Position numbers and translations under genes: made by a program. The notes beneath the pieces were generated by a model, which was not told the DNA's origin, searched no databases, and worked only from the letters and a program-made list of their open reading frames with translations. A stretch of DNA of 22,438 nucleotides from a virus. The stretch lies in IMG/VR virus record IMGVR_UViG_3300048837_000944, positions 1 through 22,438 of that record; one strand, 5' to 3'. Shown here piece after piece: positions 5,935 through 12,600 of the stretch. Each line of letters opens with the position of its first letter. Position 1 is the first letter of the stretch.

Positions 5935-6161
5935 CGGCGGGCCTCCAACCAGTCGGCCTGCTCGGTGTGTTCATGGGCGGAACGAAGCTCCCCGCCGGCG
6001 CACCACGCGGTCACCAGCGCAATCCCGGTGAACGCCAGGCCGCCGGCCCACCAGCGCAGCGGGATCGCAACCCCGACCATCACCAGGGCTTGCAGGGACA
6101 CTGTCAGCAGGGCCAGTCCGGAGCGGCGGAACGCAGCGGCCAGCCGCCGATCGGTTATCAC
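5931..6161 (-). CDS. Two-helix membrane protein, unknown function
   Basis: A 76-residue protein with two likely membrane helices (about residues 16-34 and 38-56) joined by a short turn with RWW, and a charged C-terminal tail (ELRSAHEHTEQADWLEARR). GTG at 6161 was chosen because it overlaps the previous stop as GTGA; another GTG at 6188 is in frame. It is the second gene of the early region, next to the excisionase-like gene. It could be a membrane-acting early protein, but nothing specific is shown. Confidence 0.6.
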   Translation of the reverse strand: MITDRRLAAAFRRSGLALLTVSLQALVMVGVAIPLRWWAGGLAFTGIALVTAWCAGGELRSAHEHTEQADWLEARR

Positions 6162-6343
6162 GCTGCTGCCCGGCGGGAGTCCAACCACCGTTGCACATCG
6201 TGGGGGTGGAACAGCAGCGCGCCCGCCGGACCGGGGAACTTGTAGGCGGGGGTGATGTTGCCCCGTGCGACTTCCCGGGTGACTGTTGTAGCGCTGATGC
6301 CAGCCAACCTGGCCACGACTGCCGTTGTCAGAAGGTCTGTCAT
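6158..6343 (-). CDS. Excisionase-like / MerR-type HTH protein, first gene of the early region
   Basis: A 61-residue protein: LLTTAVVARLAGISATTVTR is a helix-turn-helix as in excisionases and small MerR-like regulators, followed by a wing with LLFHPHDVQRWLDSR, the usual ending of this fold. In temperate phages such proteins bend DNA at the attachment site or repress early promoters. It lies first in the leftward operon, opposite the Cro/C1-like gene. The ATG at 6343 has no clear ribosome-binding site and follows an operator-like ATTGCACAAT; a TTG at 6361 is in frame. With no integrase present, a regulatory role is at least as likely as excision. Confidence 0.7.
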   Translation of the reverse strand: MTDLLTTAVVARLAGISATTVTREVARGNITPAYKFPGPAGALLFHPHDVQRWLDSRRAAA

Positions 6344-6351
6344 GACCACAT

Positions 6352-6363
6352 CATTGCACAATG
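6352..6363. promoter_or_regulatory. Operator-like site, left copy (CATTGCACAATG)
   Basis: CATTG-CA-CAATG is an inverted repeat with 5-base arms. The inner 10-mer ATTGCACAAT recurs at 6421-6430, and the two copies flank the divergent control region. This copy lies 9-20 bases upstream of the excisionase-like ATG at 6343. Confidence 0.55.
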
Positions 6364-6374
6364 CACGACGAGGT

Positions 6375-6403
6375 TGATTACTGGTCTTTCATTGGCGTGT
6401 CAC
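6375..6403 (-). promoter_or_regulatory. Candidate leftward early promoter
   Basis: On the minus strand GTGACA (6403-6398) is followed after 17 bases by TAATCA (6380-6375). The upstream box matches the -35 consensus at five of six positions; the -10 is weak. Initiation about 7 bases on would place the left ATTGCACAAT site just inside the transcript start. A leaderless start at ATG 6343 with AATGAT as its -10 is an alternative. Confidence 0.3.
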
Positions 6404-6420
6404 CCGACTGGGCGGTGTTG

Positions 6421-6430
6421 ATTGCACAAT
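6421..6430. promoter_or_regulatory. Operator-like site, right copy (ATTGCACAAT)
   Basis: An exact copy of the 10-base core at 6353-6362. It overlaps the proposed -35 box of the rightward promoter, so a protein bound here would block transcription of the HTH gene at 6458. The most likely ligand is that HTH protein or the excisionase-like protein. Confidence 0.55.
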
Positions 6431-6451
6431 GATCGGGCCTCGTGCAACACT
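6423..6451 (+). promoter_or_regulatory. Candidate rightward leaderless promoter
   Basis: TTGCAC (6423-6428), 17 bases, AACACT (6446-6451), six bases, then ATG at 6458. No ribosome-binding site precedes the ATG, so a leaderless transcript, common in actinobacteria, would explain the start. The boxes are weak, but the layout equals that of the stronger promoter before 6753. Confidence 0.35.
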
Positions 6452-6457
6452 CAATGC

Positions 6458-6667
6458 ATGACAGTGCAGATGGACAACCCAGCGCCAGTCCCCCGATGGA
6501 CACTCGGAGACCGGATGGCGAAATCCCTTCGCCAAGCCAACATCGGAGTCCAGGACATGGCCGATTACCTCGACGTGGCACGGAACACCGTGAGCACCTG
6601 GACCCACGACAAGATCAGCCCGAGCAAACAGACCCTGCGTCTGTGGGCGATGCGCACAGCCGAGTGA
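6458..6667 (+). CDS. Cro/C1-type HTH repressor-like protein
   Basis: A 69-residue protein. Residues 18-66 (DRMAKSLRQANIGVQDMADY, then a V-A-R-N-T-V-S-T-W recognition helix) form a lambda-repressor-like HTH fold, ending soon after it with no multimerisation domain. It reads away from the early operon, with an operator-like site over its promoter, as expected for the Cro or repressor arm of a genetic switch. ATG at 6458 was chosen over the in-frame TTG at 6422 because the residues before it are not family-like. Codons here are less GC-biased than in the structural genes. Confidence 0.75.
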   Translation: MTVQMDNPAPVPRWTLGDRMAKSLRQANIGVQDMADYLDVARNTVSTWTHDKISPSKQTLRLWAMRTAE

Positions 6668-6704
6668 AGGCATGGAGAGCCACCCAAACGGCCTAACCCC
6701 AGTC

Positions 6705-6722
6705 TGTCAAGACACCTTGACA
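6705..6722. promoter_or_regulatory. Operator-like inverted repeat 1 (TGTCAAG-N4-CTTGACA)
   Basis: Perfect 7-base arms TGTCAAG (6705-6711) and CTTGACA (6716-6722) separated by ACAC. The right arm contains the -35 box TTGACA of the next promoter. A second copy starts 29 bases downstream, close to three helical turns, so both would lie on similar faces of the DNA. Confidence 0.7.
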
Positions 6723-6746
6723 CGGTGGCTATCTGTCAAGTATCCT
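6717..6746 (+). promoter_or_regulatory. Promoter for the HTH/zinc gene at 6753, probably leaderless
   Basis: A perfect -35 TTGACA (6717-6722), an 18-base spacer and a -10 TATCCT (6741-6746), then six bases and ATG at 6753. The transcript would begin at or next to the start codon. Operator 1 covers the -35 and operator 2 the -10, so the promoter looks tightly repressible. Confidence 0.65.
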
Positions 6747-6751
6747 TGACG
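6734..6751. promoter_or_regulatory. Operator-like inverted repeat 2 (TGTCAAG-N4-CTTGACG)
   Basis: TGTCAAG (6734-6740) and CTTGACG (6745-6751) separated by TATC; one base differs from perfect symmetry. It overlaps the -10 box and ends just before the ATG at 6753. The same site as 6705-6722. Confidence 0.7.
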
Positions 6752-6752
6752 T

Positions 6753-7202
6753 ATGAACGCACACCAGGTAACCAACATGCAGACCGCCAGTGTTCTGACC
6801 TCAGCCGAGCGGCTCGCCCAGCAGGTCAGCGAAGGCACAGCGATAGCAGCGCTACGCGAAGCCGACTACCTACGCAAGCAACTAGAAGGCCTGATAGCAG
6901 ACATTGTCAGAGACGCCAAAGACAACGGCGAGACGTGGGAGACGATAGCCGACGCCCTAGACGTGAGCAGGCAAGCAGCCCACCAGCGCTACCAGACACA
7001 GAGCATTCACGAGGTGAGCAAACACCAGGCCAAGACCGTACGCACAACCATTGCCACGCTCAACGAGGATCTAAACGACGAACTGACGCCATGCCGGGCG
7101 TGTGGACGGCAAACGCTCGGACTTGTGCAGGTGTCCCTCGGGGACGTGTGGATCGGAACGAGCCCATTGTGCGACGAATGCCAACTAACGGCGGAAGGGT
7201 AG
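6753..7202 (+). CDS. HTH protein with C-terminal zinc ribbon, probably autoregulated
   Basis: A 149-residue protein in three parts: an N-terminal helical segment (about 14-58, coiled-coil-like), an HTH (residues 61-80, TWETIADALDVSRQAAHQRY), and a C-terminal four-Cys ribbon (C114-x2-C117, then C140-x2-C143). Its promoter carries two TGTCAAG-N4-CTTGACA sites, so self-repression is the simplest model. Residues 88-97 (VSKHQAKTVR) recur at the start of the next protein. ATA, CTA and AGG codons are used more than in the structural genes, which suggests a separate origin. It could be the immunity repressor or a lysogeny regulator; no family with known function is recognised. Confidence 0.75.
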   Translation: MNAHQVTNMQTASVLTSAERLAQQVSEGTAIAALREADYLRKQLEGLIADIVRDAKDNGETWETIADALDVSRQAAHQRYQTQSIHEVSKHQAKTVRTTIATLNEDLNDELTPCRACGRQTLGLVQVSLGDVWIGTSPLCDECQLTAEG

Positions 7203-7206
7203 CGGC

Positions 7207-7467
7207 ATGAGCAGGTCGATGAGCAAGCAACAGGCCAAGACCGTACAGACCAACGTGGACCGCATCGCGTTCCTCTTGGACAACGGGGTAGCCGCCGTGG
7301 ACATTCTGCGGGAGGTCTACCGTCTGCACTTCCTCGCCGTCGAGGGATTCATCGGCCGCTACCTCGTCGTCCGAGCGCTCCACACCGAGCGCCAAACGGT
7401 CGCGGATCAACCACTAAGCCGCACTCACCGACCCGGCGAACCACTTATAACCGTCCTCGGGCGGTAG
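7207..7467 (+). CDS. Small hypothetical protein, possible degenerate HTH
   Basis: An 86-residue protein starting MSRSMSKQQAKTVQT; GGAAGGG lies 7 bases before ATG 7207, and an in-frame ATG at 7219 is possible. Residues 23-55 (FLLDNGVAAVDILREVYRLH then VEGFIGRY) have the hydrophobic spacing of a helix-turn-helix but lack a clear turn. The N-terminus repeats a segment of the preceding protein. The last 15-20 residues look non-conserved, and the 3' end overlaps a plausible reading frame on the other strand, so the natural end could have been altered. Confidence 0.5.
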   Translation: MSRSMSKQQAKTVQTNVDRIAFLLDNGVAAVDILREVYRLHFLAVEGFIGRYLVVRALHTERQTVADQPLSRTHRPGEPLITVLGR

Positions 7468-7515
7468 CCAGTCCAGCCCGTGAGCATCCAGCACAGGGGT
7501 GCCGTTGCACTGGAT
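7414..7515 (-). pseudogene. Possible coding remnant downstream of the attachment-like site
   Basis: One minus-strand frame ending at a TAG (7416-7414) reads plausibly, with the piece GTPVLDAHGLDWLPPEDGYK, rich in Trp, Tyr, Pro and Asp. It is closed upstream by a TGA near 7519 and has no good start. A frame one base over supplies FVTGFDPV just upstream, so a frameshifted or truncated gene is possible. It overlaps the 3' end of the rightward gene at 7207-7467. The evidence is composition only. Confidence 0.25.
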
Positions 7516-7529
7516 CGAAACCGGTCACG

Positions 7530-7545
7530 AACCCGGATCCGGGTT
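7530..7545. terminator. Perfect 16-base palindrome AACCCGGATCCGGGTT
   Basis: A fully symmetric AACCCGGA/TCCGGGTT 63 bases after the stop at 7467 and 11 bases before the tRNA-like core. As RNA it folds into a 6-bp stem with a GATC loop, without a following U-run. It may be a bidirectional terminator between converging operons or a protein-binding arm of the attachment site. Confidence 0.4.
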
Positions 7546-7555
7546 GTGTGGTGAG

Positions 7556-7595
7556 TGCGCCGCCAGGGACTCGAACCCCGAACCCGCTGGTTACG
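7556..7595 (-). other. attP-like core: 3' half of a tRNA gene
   Basis: On the minus strand these 40 bases fold as the 3' half of a tRNA: CGTAA (end of anticodon loop), CCAGC (3' anticodon stem), GGGTT (variable), T-arm CGGGG-TTCGAGT-CCCTG, and acceptor strand GCGGCGC plus discriminator A. No 5' half is present within tRNA distance, so it is not a tRNA gene. Temperate phages carry exactly such a segment as the attP core, because integration must rebuild the host tRNA. The sequence resembles actinobacterial tRNA-Lys, but CGT in the anticodon position would fit tRNA-Thr; the identity is open. Confidence 0.75.
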
Positions 7596-7614
7596 TGACA
7601 CTGCGCAGGGCGGC

Positions 7615-7894
7615 ATGAACACCAGCCGGGCCTGCACCGGCGACCACCACGAGATGTGCGCCAGCCCCCGCAACTGCAGCCGGTCAGCGCCTCAACGCTG
7701 CCCGCTGGCCTGAGGACCTGCACCGGCCCATCTCGAGGATCGTCCGGTCCTACTTCGGCAGTGTGTCGTTCTACGAGTCGCGGACCACACCCACGGCGCG
7801 GCGCAGCTGGCAGAAACGGTATTACAGCGCCGGCGGTGCTGCGACCACGGTGCGGATCCGGTTGGGCCTGCCGCCGCGGGGCCGCGGCTGCTGA
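7615..7894 (+). pseudogene. Frameshifted or vestigial small zinc-knuckle gene beside the attP-like site
   Basis: ATG 7615 opens a 32-codon frame (stop at 7713) whose start contains C7-x4-H12-x2-C15-x5-C21, the same knuckle as in the genes at 1858 and 4964. From about 7682 the next frame (stop at 7894) looks coding instead, with high third-base GC and pieces such as RWPEDLHRPISRIVRSYFGS, but it has no start and is closed upstream at 7616. A single frameshift would join them into a protein of about 90 residues. It could be a decayed gene, a sequencing indel or chance. It converges on the tail operon, which stops at 7895. Confidence 0.35.
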
Positions 7895-9676
7895 TCACAG
7901 TTTGAACAGGCGTTTGTCGATCACGGTCAGCCGGATCTCGTCGGTGCCGGACAGCTGCCAGCCCCACAGGAACCCGGTCCAGCTGGTGCCGGTGAAGTCG
8001 CGGAACAGCCCGACCGGGATGTTGTTGATGGTGATGGGCGCGCCGAGGCGGGCGGTGACGAGCTGATCCCACGTTTGAGGGTCGACCAGGTTACGGCGCA
8101 CCACCCATTGGTCGACGTGTTCGATGCTGACCAGCGCGTTCCACACCCCATTGATGAAATCCCACTTCGCCTGCGCGTGTTGGTACGCCGGGTACAGCAA
8201 CGGCTGGGGGGAGTATTCCCGGTCGGCGTGGTTAGCAGGCGGGGCGACATAGAACAGTACCGGGTCGAACTCGCGGGCCTCGTCGGGGATCGGCGGGCCG
8301 AGGATCCGGGTGCCGCGCTGCGCGGTGTACCGGTTGAAGTACACCGGTTCGCGGCGCACCCGTACCGGGGTGACGATACCGGCGGCGTCCACGCTGATGG
8401 TGTCCGCGGTGTACACCGCTGCGGGGGCCTCGAACCGGTAGTAGGGATGACCCCACACCCCGATCTGCCCGTCGCGCAGCTCCCACACCTGCGCGAAGCA
8501 GGCGTTGGCTGCCCCGTCGAGCAGGTCGGTGACCAGTTCCAGGTCCGCACCTTTCCAGAACTGCACAATCCCGACCCGGATTGAACTGGCCTCGGATGTG
8601 TAGGCCTGCTGCACACCGTGGGTGAAGTACCCGGCGAGGTCGTTGACGAAGTCCGACATCGGCCGGTCGGAGTACCCGCCGGGGCCAGGGTCCAGCGGCA
8701 TGTACGCCAACGCCACACCGTAGGTGGATCCTGAGGTTCCCCAGCGGGGAATGTAGTAGCGCTGGTTGTACTGCTGGCGGGGCCCGCCCGCGTTCACCCT
8801 CGAGGTCGACCCGGCCGATGGGGACCAGTCGCGGTCCTCGTCGGTCACCCACCCGGTCCACACGGTGGCCCCGTTGCGGGTGATCACCACTTTCTCGCCG
8901 GGTGAGAACGCATCCCCAACGCCGGTATCCAGCCGGTAGGTCAGCCCGGGGGCGGCCTGGATCTGCACCCGGTACACCGTGGCGTCGGTGCCGTCGAGGG
9001 TTGCCTCGCAGCGCAGCTGCACCCAACGGGCGGCCAGCGGCACCTGCGCGGCGGGCAGTGTCAACGTTTTGCTGCCGGCCAGCCCGAACCCGACCCACGG
9101 CCCGGCGTGTTCGGCGAGCAGTTGCCCTCCGGCAGTTGGGCTGGCGGTGTAGTAGCGGGCGACCAGGCGGGCACGGCGGCGCACACCGGTCTGCACCCCG
9201 GGTTGTTGCAACACGTCGAAGGTGAAGTCGGCGAGGATCTGCTGGCGGCGTTGACCGCGGACCGTGGCGGGGAACAGATTGGCCGGCTGCGCCAGGTCCA
9301 TCACCGCGGTGAACGTGCGCCCGGCCAGTTCCGCCGGGGTCCAGGACGCACCGGACGGTTCGACCCGGGCGGTGTTGGCGTCGGGGCGGCTGGTGACCGC
9401 CCGCGGCGCGTCGGTGACCACCCCGCCGGTGGTGTTCACCGTCCACGGGGCGGTCAGCGCCTGCGTCCACAGCAGCGGGTCACCCAACACTTCGAAACTG
9501 GCGGTGGATGTGTCGGCCTGCCCGACCGGGTCGGGGTCGTCTTTGCCCATCCGGATCGCCAGCGACGATTTCACGATGTGCGCCTCGAGGTTGTTCCCCC
9601 CGATGATCGCGACCCACTCGTCGGCGGTGTCGAAGTCCGGGGAGAACGCGGCATCGAACCCCTGATGCGCTGTCAT
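7895..9676 (-). CDS. Large minor tail protein (tail-tip/hub)
   Basis: A 593-residue protein directly after the tape measure, as expected for the siphophage tail-tip assembly. It is rich in beta-type sequence, Trp, Tyr and Gly, with no helices of note and no hydrolase motif that I can identify. ATG at 9676 overlaps the tape-measure stop (ATGA). The N-terminus (FDAAFSPDFDTADEWVAIIG onward) is followed by a carbohydrate-binding-like middle region (about 130-250). It is the only gene of the tail-tip module here; most siphophages have separate distal tail and tail-associated lysin proteins, so this one may combine those roles. Confidence 0.75.
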   Translation of the reverse strand: MTAHQGFDAAFSPDFDTADEWVAIIGGNNLEAHIVKSSLAIRMGKDDPDPVGQADTSTASFEVLGDPLLWTQALTAPWTVNTTGGVVTDAPRAVTSRPDANTARVEPSGASWTPAELAGRTFTAVMDLAQPANLFPATVRGQRRQQILADFTFDVLQQPGVQTGVRRRARLVARYYTASPTAGGQLLAEHAGPWVGFGLAGSKTLTLPAAQVPLAARWVQLRCEATLDGTDATVYRVQIQAAPGLTYRLDTGVGDAFSPGEKVVITRNGATVWTGWVTDEDRDWSPSAGSTSRVNAGGPRQQYNQRYYIPRWGTSGSTYGVALAYMPLDPGPGGYSDRPMSDFVNDLAGYFTHGVQQAYTSEASSIRVGIVQFWKGADLELVTDLLDGAANACFAQVWELRDGQIGVWGHPYYRFEAPAAVYTADTISVDAAGIVTPVRVRREPVYFNRYTAQRGTRILGPPIPDEAREFDPVLFYVAPPANHADREYSPQPLLYPAYQHAQAKWDFINGVWNALVSIEHVDQWVVRRNLVDPQTWDQLVTARLGAPITINNIPVGLFRDFTGTSWTGFLWGWQLSGTDEIRLTVIDKRLFKL

Positions 9677-12600
9677 CGTCCGGCCCTCGCCGCGTGTTCT
9701 TTCAGGATCCGGCGGATCGCCCGGGCGGTGCCTTCCGGGTCGATCGCCCCGTTGACCTCCAACTTTTCGATCACCACCGTGGGTGCCTCGGCTGCGGTCG
9801 CTTTCGACTTCTTCGTTTTCAGGTCGACATCCACCTCGGCTTTGAACTTCGCCTTGCGCAGCTTCTTGTTGATCGCGTCTTCCATGTCGTCGGCGCTGTG
9901 TTTCCACATGGCACGCAACGTGGCGCGGGCCTGCCGCACGTCAACCTTGTAGGTGGCGTTGGCGATGTCCTGCCCGATCCCGGCGGAGTACTGCTTCATC
10001 AGCCGGAACGACATCGCCCACTGGTCGCGCAGCCCGGCGTTCGCGGCCAGCTGGCGGGCCAGTTCCAGCCCGGCTTGCGGGCCGGCCTGGGCGATCTCGG
10101 CCAGCCCGGCCGGGGACAGCCCCTGCTGTTTGAGGGTGCGCAGCAGCCCGGCGAACTCGGCGGTGGCGTTGACCTGCGCGGCGATCTGTTCGGACAGGTC
10201 GTCCTGGGCGCGCAGCTGGGCGATCTGCGCTTCGAGTTCGGCGCGCCGCGCGGTGTCGGCCACGGTGCGAGGCCCGGCGGCGATCAGCGTGGCGTACGTG
10301 TTGCGCAGTTCGGCCAGGCGTACCGGGTCGGTGGTGGTTTGCAGTTCGGCGATGATCGGGTCCAGGTGCGACCAGGACTGCATCGTTGCCTCAGCGGCCT
10401 CGGTTTGCAGCGCGGTGATCTTCTCGGCGGCGTCGCGGGCAGCGGACAGCTGATCGGCGATGCTGAACGCGGTCACCGCCTCGGCGAGGCGTTTGGCCAG
10501 CGCCGCCCGGTCCTGCTCCAACTGCCGCAACCGGGCGTACAACCGTTCGTAGCGGTCCTGGGTGTGGCGCACAACATCGTCGGTGATCTGTTTGAGCTTG
10601 TCGCGGTTCTTCTCCGCGGTGTCCGCTTCGATCTTGAACAGCTTCTTGACGTTCGCGTCGCCGGCCATCCACTTGCGCAGCGCGGTGGACATCCCGGACA
10701 GGTACGCCTGCGCCGACGACTGCCCGTCCACCGACAGGCTCGAGGAGGTGCGGTTCTCGAACGCGGGGCCCAACTGCCCCTGGACGGCGTCGCCGCGGCG
10801 CACCACAATCTGGATTTCCCGGTAGGTGGGGATCGACAAGATCGCGGTGCGCACCGCATCGGCGTCGTTCTTGGCCTGCGCCGCACCCGAATTCTTGTAG
10901 ACCGTTTTCACGTCCTTGGGGACCAGGCCCAGCGCGTTGGCCAGGTTCACAGCCTCCTGCTTCTGGATCCCGGCGGCGCGGGCGGCGGTGATGAACTGGG
11001 CCCGGGCTGTGCGGGTCGCCCCTGCCACCGCTTTGGAACTGCCGGTGACCATCCCGAGGGACACCGCCGCGTCGCGGGCGGTCTTCGCCTGGTCGATCAG
11101 GGCGTTCGCCGCCCCGGAAATGTTCTTATCCGCGTTACGCGACGCCCTCCCGGCGGCGATCTGGGCGGCGGTCCACCCTTGCAACGACCGCCCACCGGCG
11201 TCGATCTGGTCGGCGGTCGCGGCGACGGCTTCCCGGTAGGCGGTCTGGTTCGCGGCGTTCTCCTCGATCGCCGACTGGGAGGCGAAGAACGAATCCATGT
11301 AGCTTTTCGCGTCGGCGACGCGTTTCAGCGCCTCGGTCAGGCTGTCGAACGATGGGGCGGCGCCGGCCGCGGCCGACGCGGCGGTCTGGATGGACAGCCC
11401 CAAGTCGGCCAGGTAGTCCCCGGCGGCGGCCGCGCCGATGTTGCGGGCCAGCACGTCGAACAGTTCCCGGGTGCGGGCCGCGGCCAGCTGCGGGTCGGAC
11501 ACCTGGATCTCTTTGATGCCGGCGGCCATGTTCTCGAAGTACTGCCGGGCGGCCTGCTCCTCGCCGCGCAGCCCGGCCAGCCCACCTTCGGTGCCGAACT
11601 CGCGGATGGTGTCGAACAGGGACCGGTCCAGCGACGCCGCCAGGTCGTCGGCGCTGCGCCCCAAGTCCTGGAACGGGTTGGCGGCATACCACGGTTTGGA
11701 CAGTTCCACGCCGATGTCGGACAGGGCGTTGGAGGCTTCCTTGAGTTGCCGGGTGAACTCGGCGGCGTCGGGCACCGCGGAGCGCATCGACTCGGCCACC
11801 GCGGAGATACCCGCCTGCATCCCGATCAGCCCGACCGTCGCCACCCCGAGGGCTGCACCGAGCCGGTCCACCCCCATCGACGCCAGCCCCGCGCCCAACG
11901 CCCGGGTGGGTTTCCCGGCGGCGCCGAGCGCGACTTCCATCGCGGCCAGCCGCGCCGCGGCGGCCCCGGAGGCGATCTGGATGGTTTTGAACGCGGCCAC
12001 GGCCACCCCGACCGACCCGGCGGCGGACACGAACTGTGGGGGCAGCGCGGCCAGGGCGCCACCCATCCCGCCGAGCGCCGCGGCGACCTGGGTGGCCACC
12101 GGCAGCAGCCCCTGCCCGATGTTCTCCTTGGCGTTTTGGATCGCGGCGGTGGCGGCCTGCTGGCGGGAGGCGAACGTGTCCAGTTCGCGGGTGGCCTGCC
12201 CGGCGAACTCCCCGGACTGAGCCAGGATCAGCCCCAGCGCGGCCTGCTGGGTGGTCAGGCCTTCACTGGCGGCCTTCGCCGACACCATCGTCTCGGAGAT
12301 GTTGATACCGAACTCGTCCAGGCGGGCGTACGACCCGCGCAGCCCCGCCTGCAACGCCTCCAACGCTTTCGGGGTGGTCCCCCCGAACGTGGCGGCCATG
12401 TCCGCGGCGGTCATCAGCAGCTGGTCGGTGGTGCGGGTCAATGTGTCGCCGGTGTAGCCCAACTGTTTGAGCTGGTTGCCGAGCAGCGCGGAGGACTGCA
12501 ACGCCTGCGACTGGGACAGCCCGTACTGCTGCCAGGCCGACGCCCCGGCGATCACCTCGGCGGCCTGCACGTCGAAGATCGCCTCGACCGAGCCTTGGGC

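Larger units (their letters stand above)
7468..7894. other. Gap between regulator genes and tail genes, holding attP-like core and broken frames
   Basis: This 427-base stretch has no intact recognisable gene. It contains a 16-base palindrome (7530-7545), a tRNA 3'-half sequence (7556-7595), a short plus-strand frame with a zinc-knuckle start (7615-7713), and an open plus-strand frame without a start (to 7894). An integrase would be expected here in a temperate actinophage; all six frames were examined and none resembles a tyrosine or serine integrase. Confidence 0.7.

Noticed and set aside
7545-7630. A complete tRNA gene
   Set aside because: Only the 3' half is present. The 5' acceptor strand and D-arm are missing at the needed distance, and position 33 is not T, so identity ends inside the anticodon loop.
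7692-7898. A minus-strand gene following the minor tail protein by a GTGA overlap
   Set aside because: The frame uses many rare codons (AGG, AGA, ACA, CGT) and has Arg/Ser/Ala low-complexity composition; the opposite strand shows better coding signs.
7100-7900. An integrase gene next to the attP-like core
   Set aside because: No frame shows the R-H-R-Y pattern of tyrosine recombinases or the N-terminal catalytic domain of serine integrases, and the space is too short.
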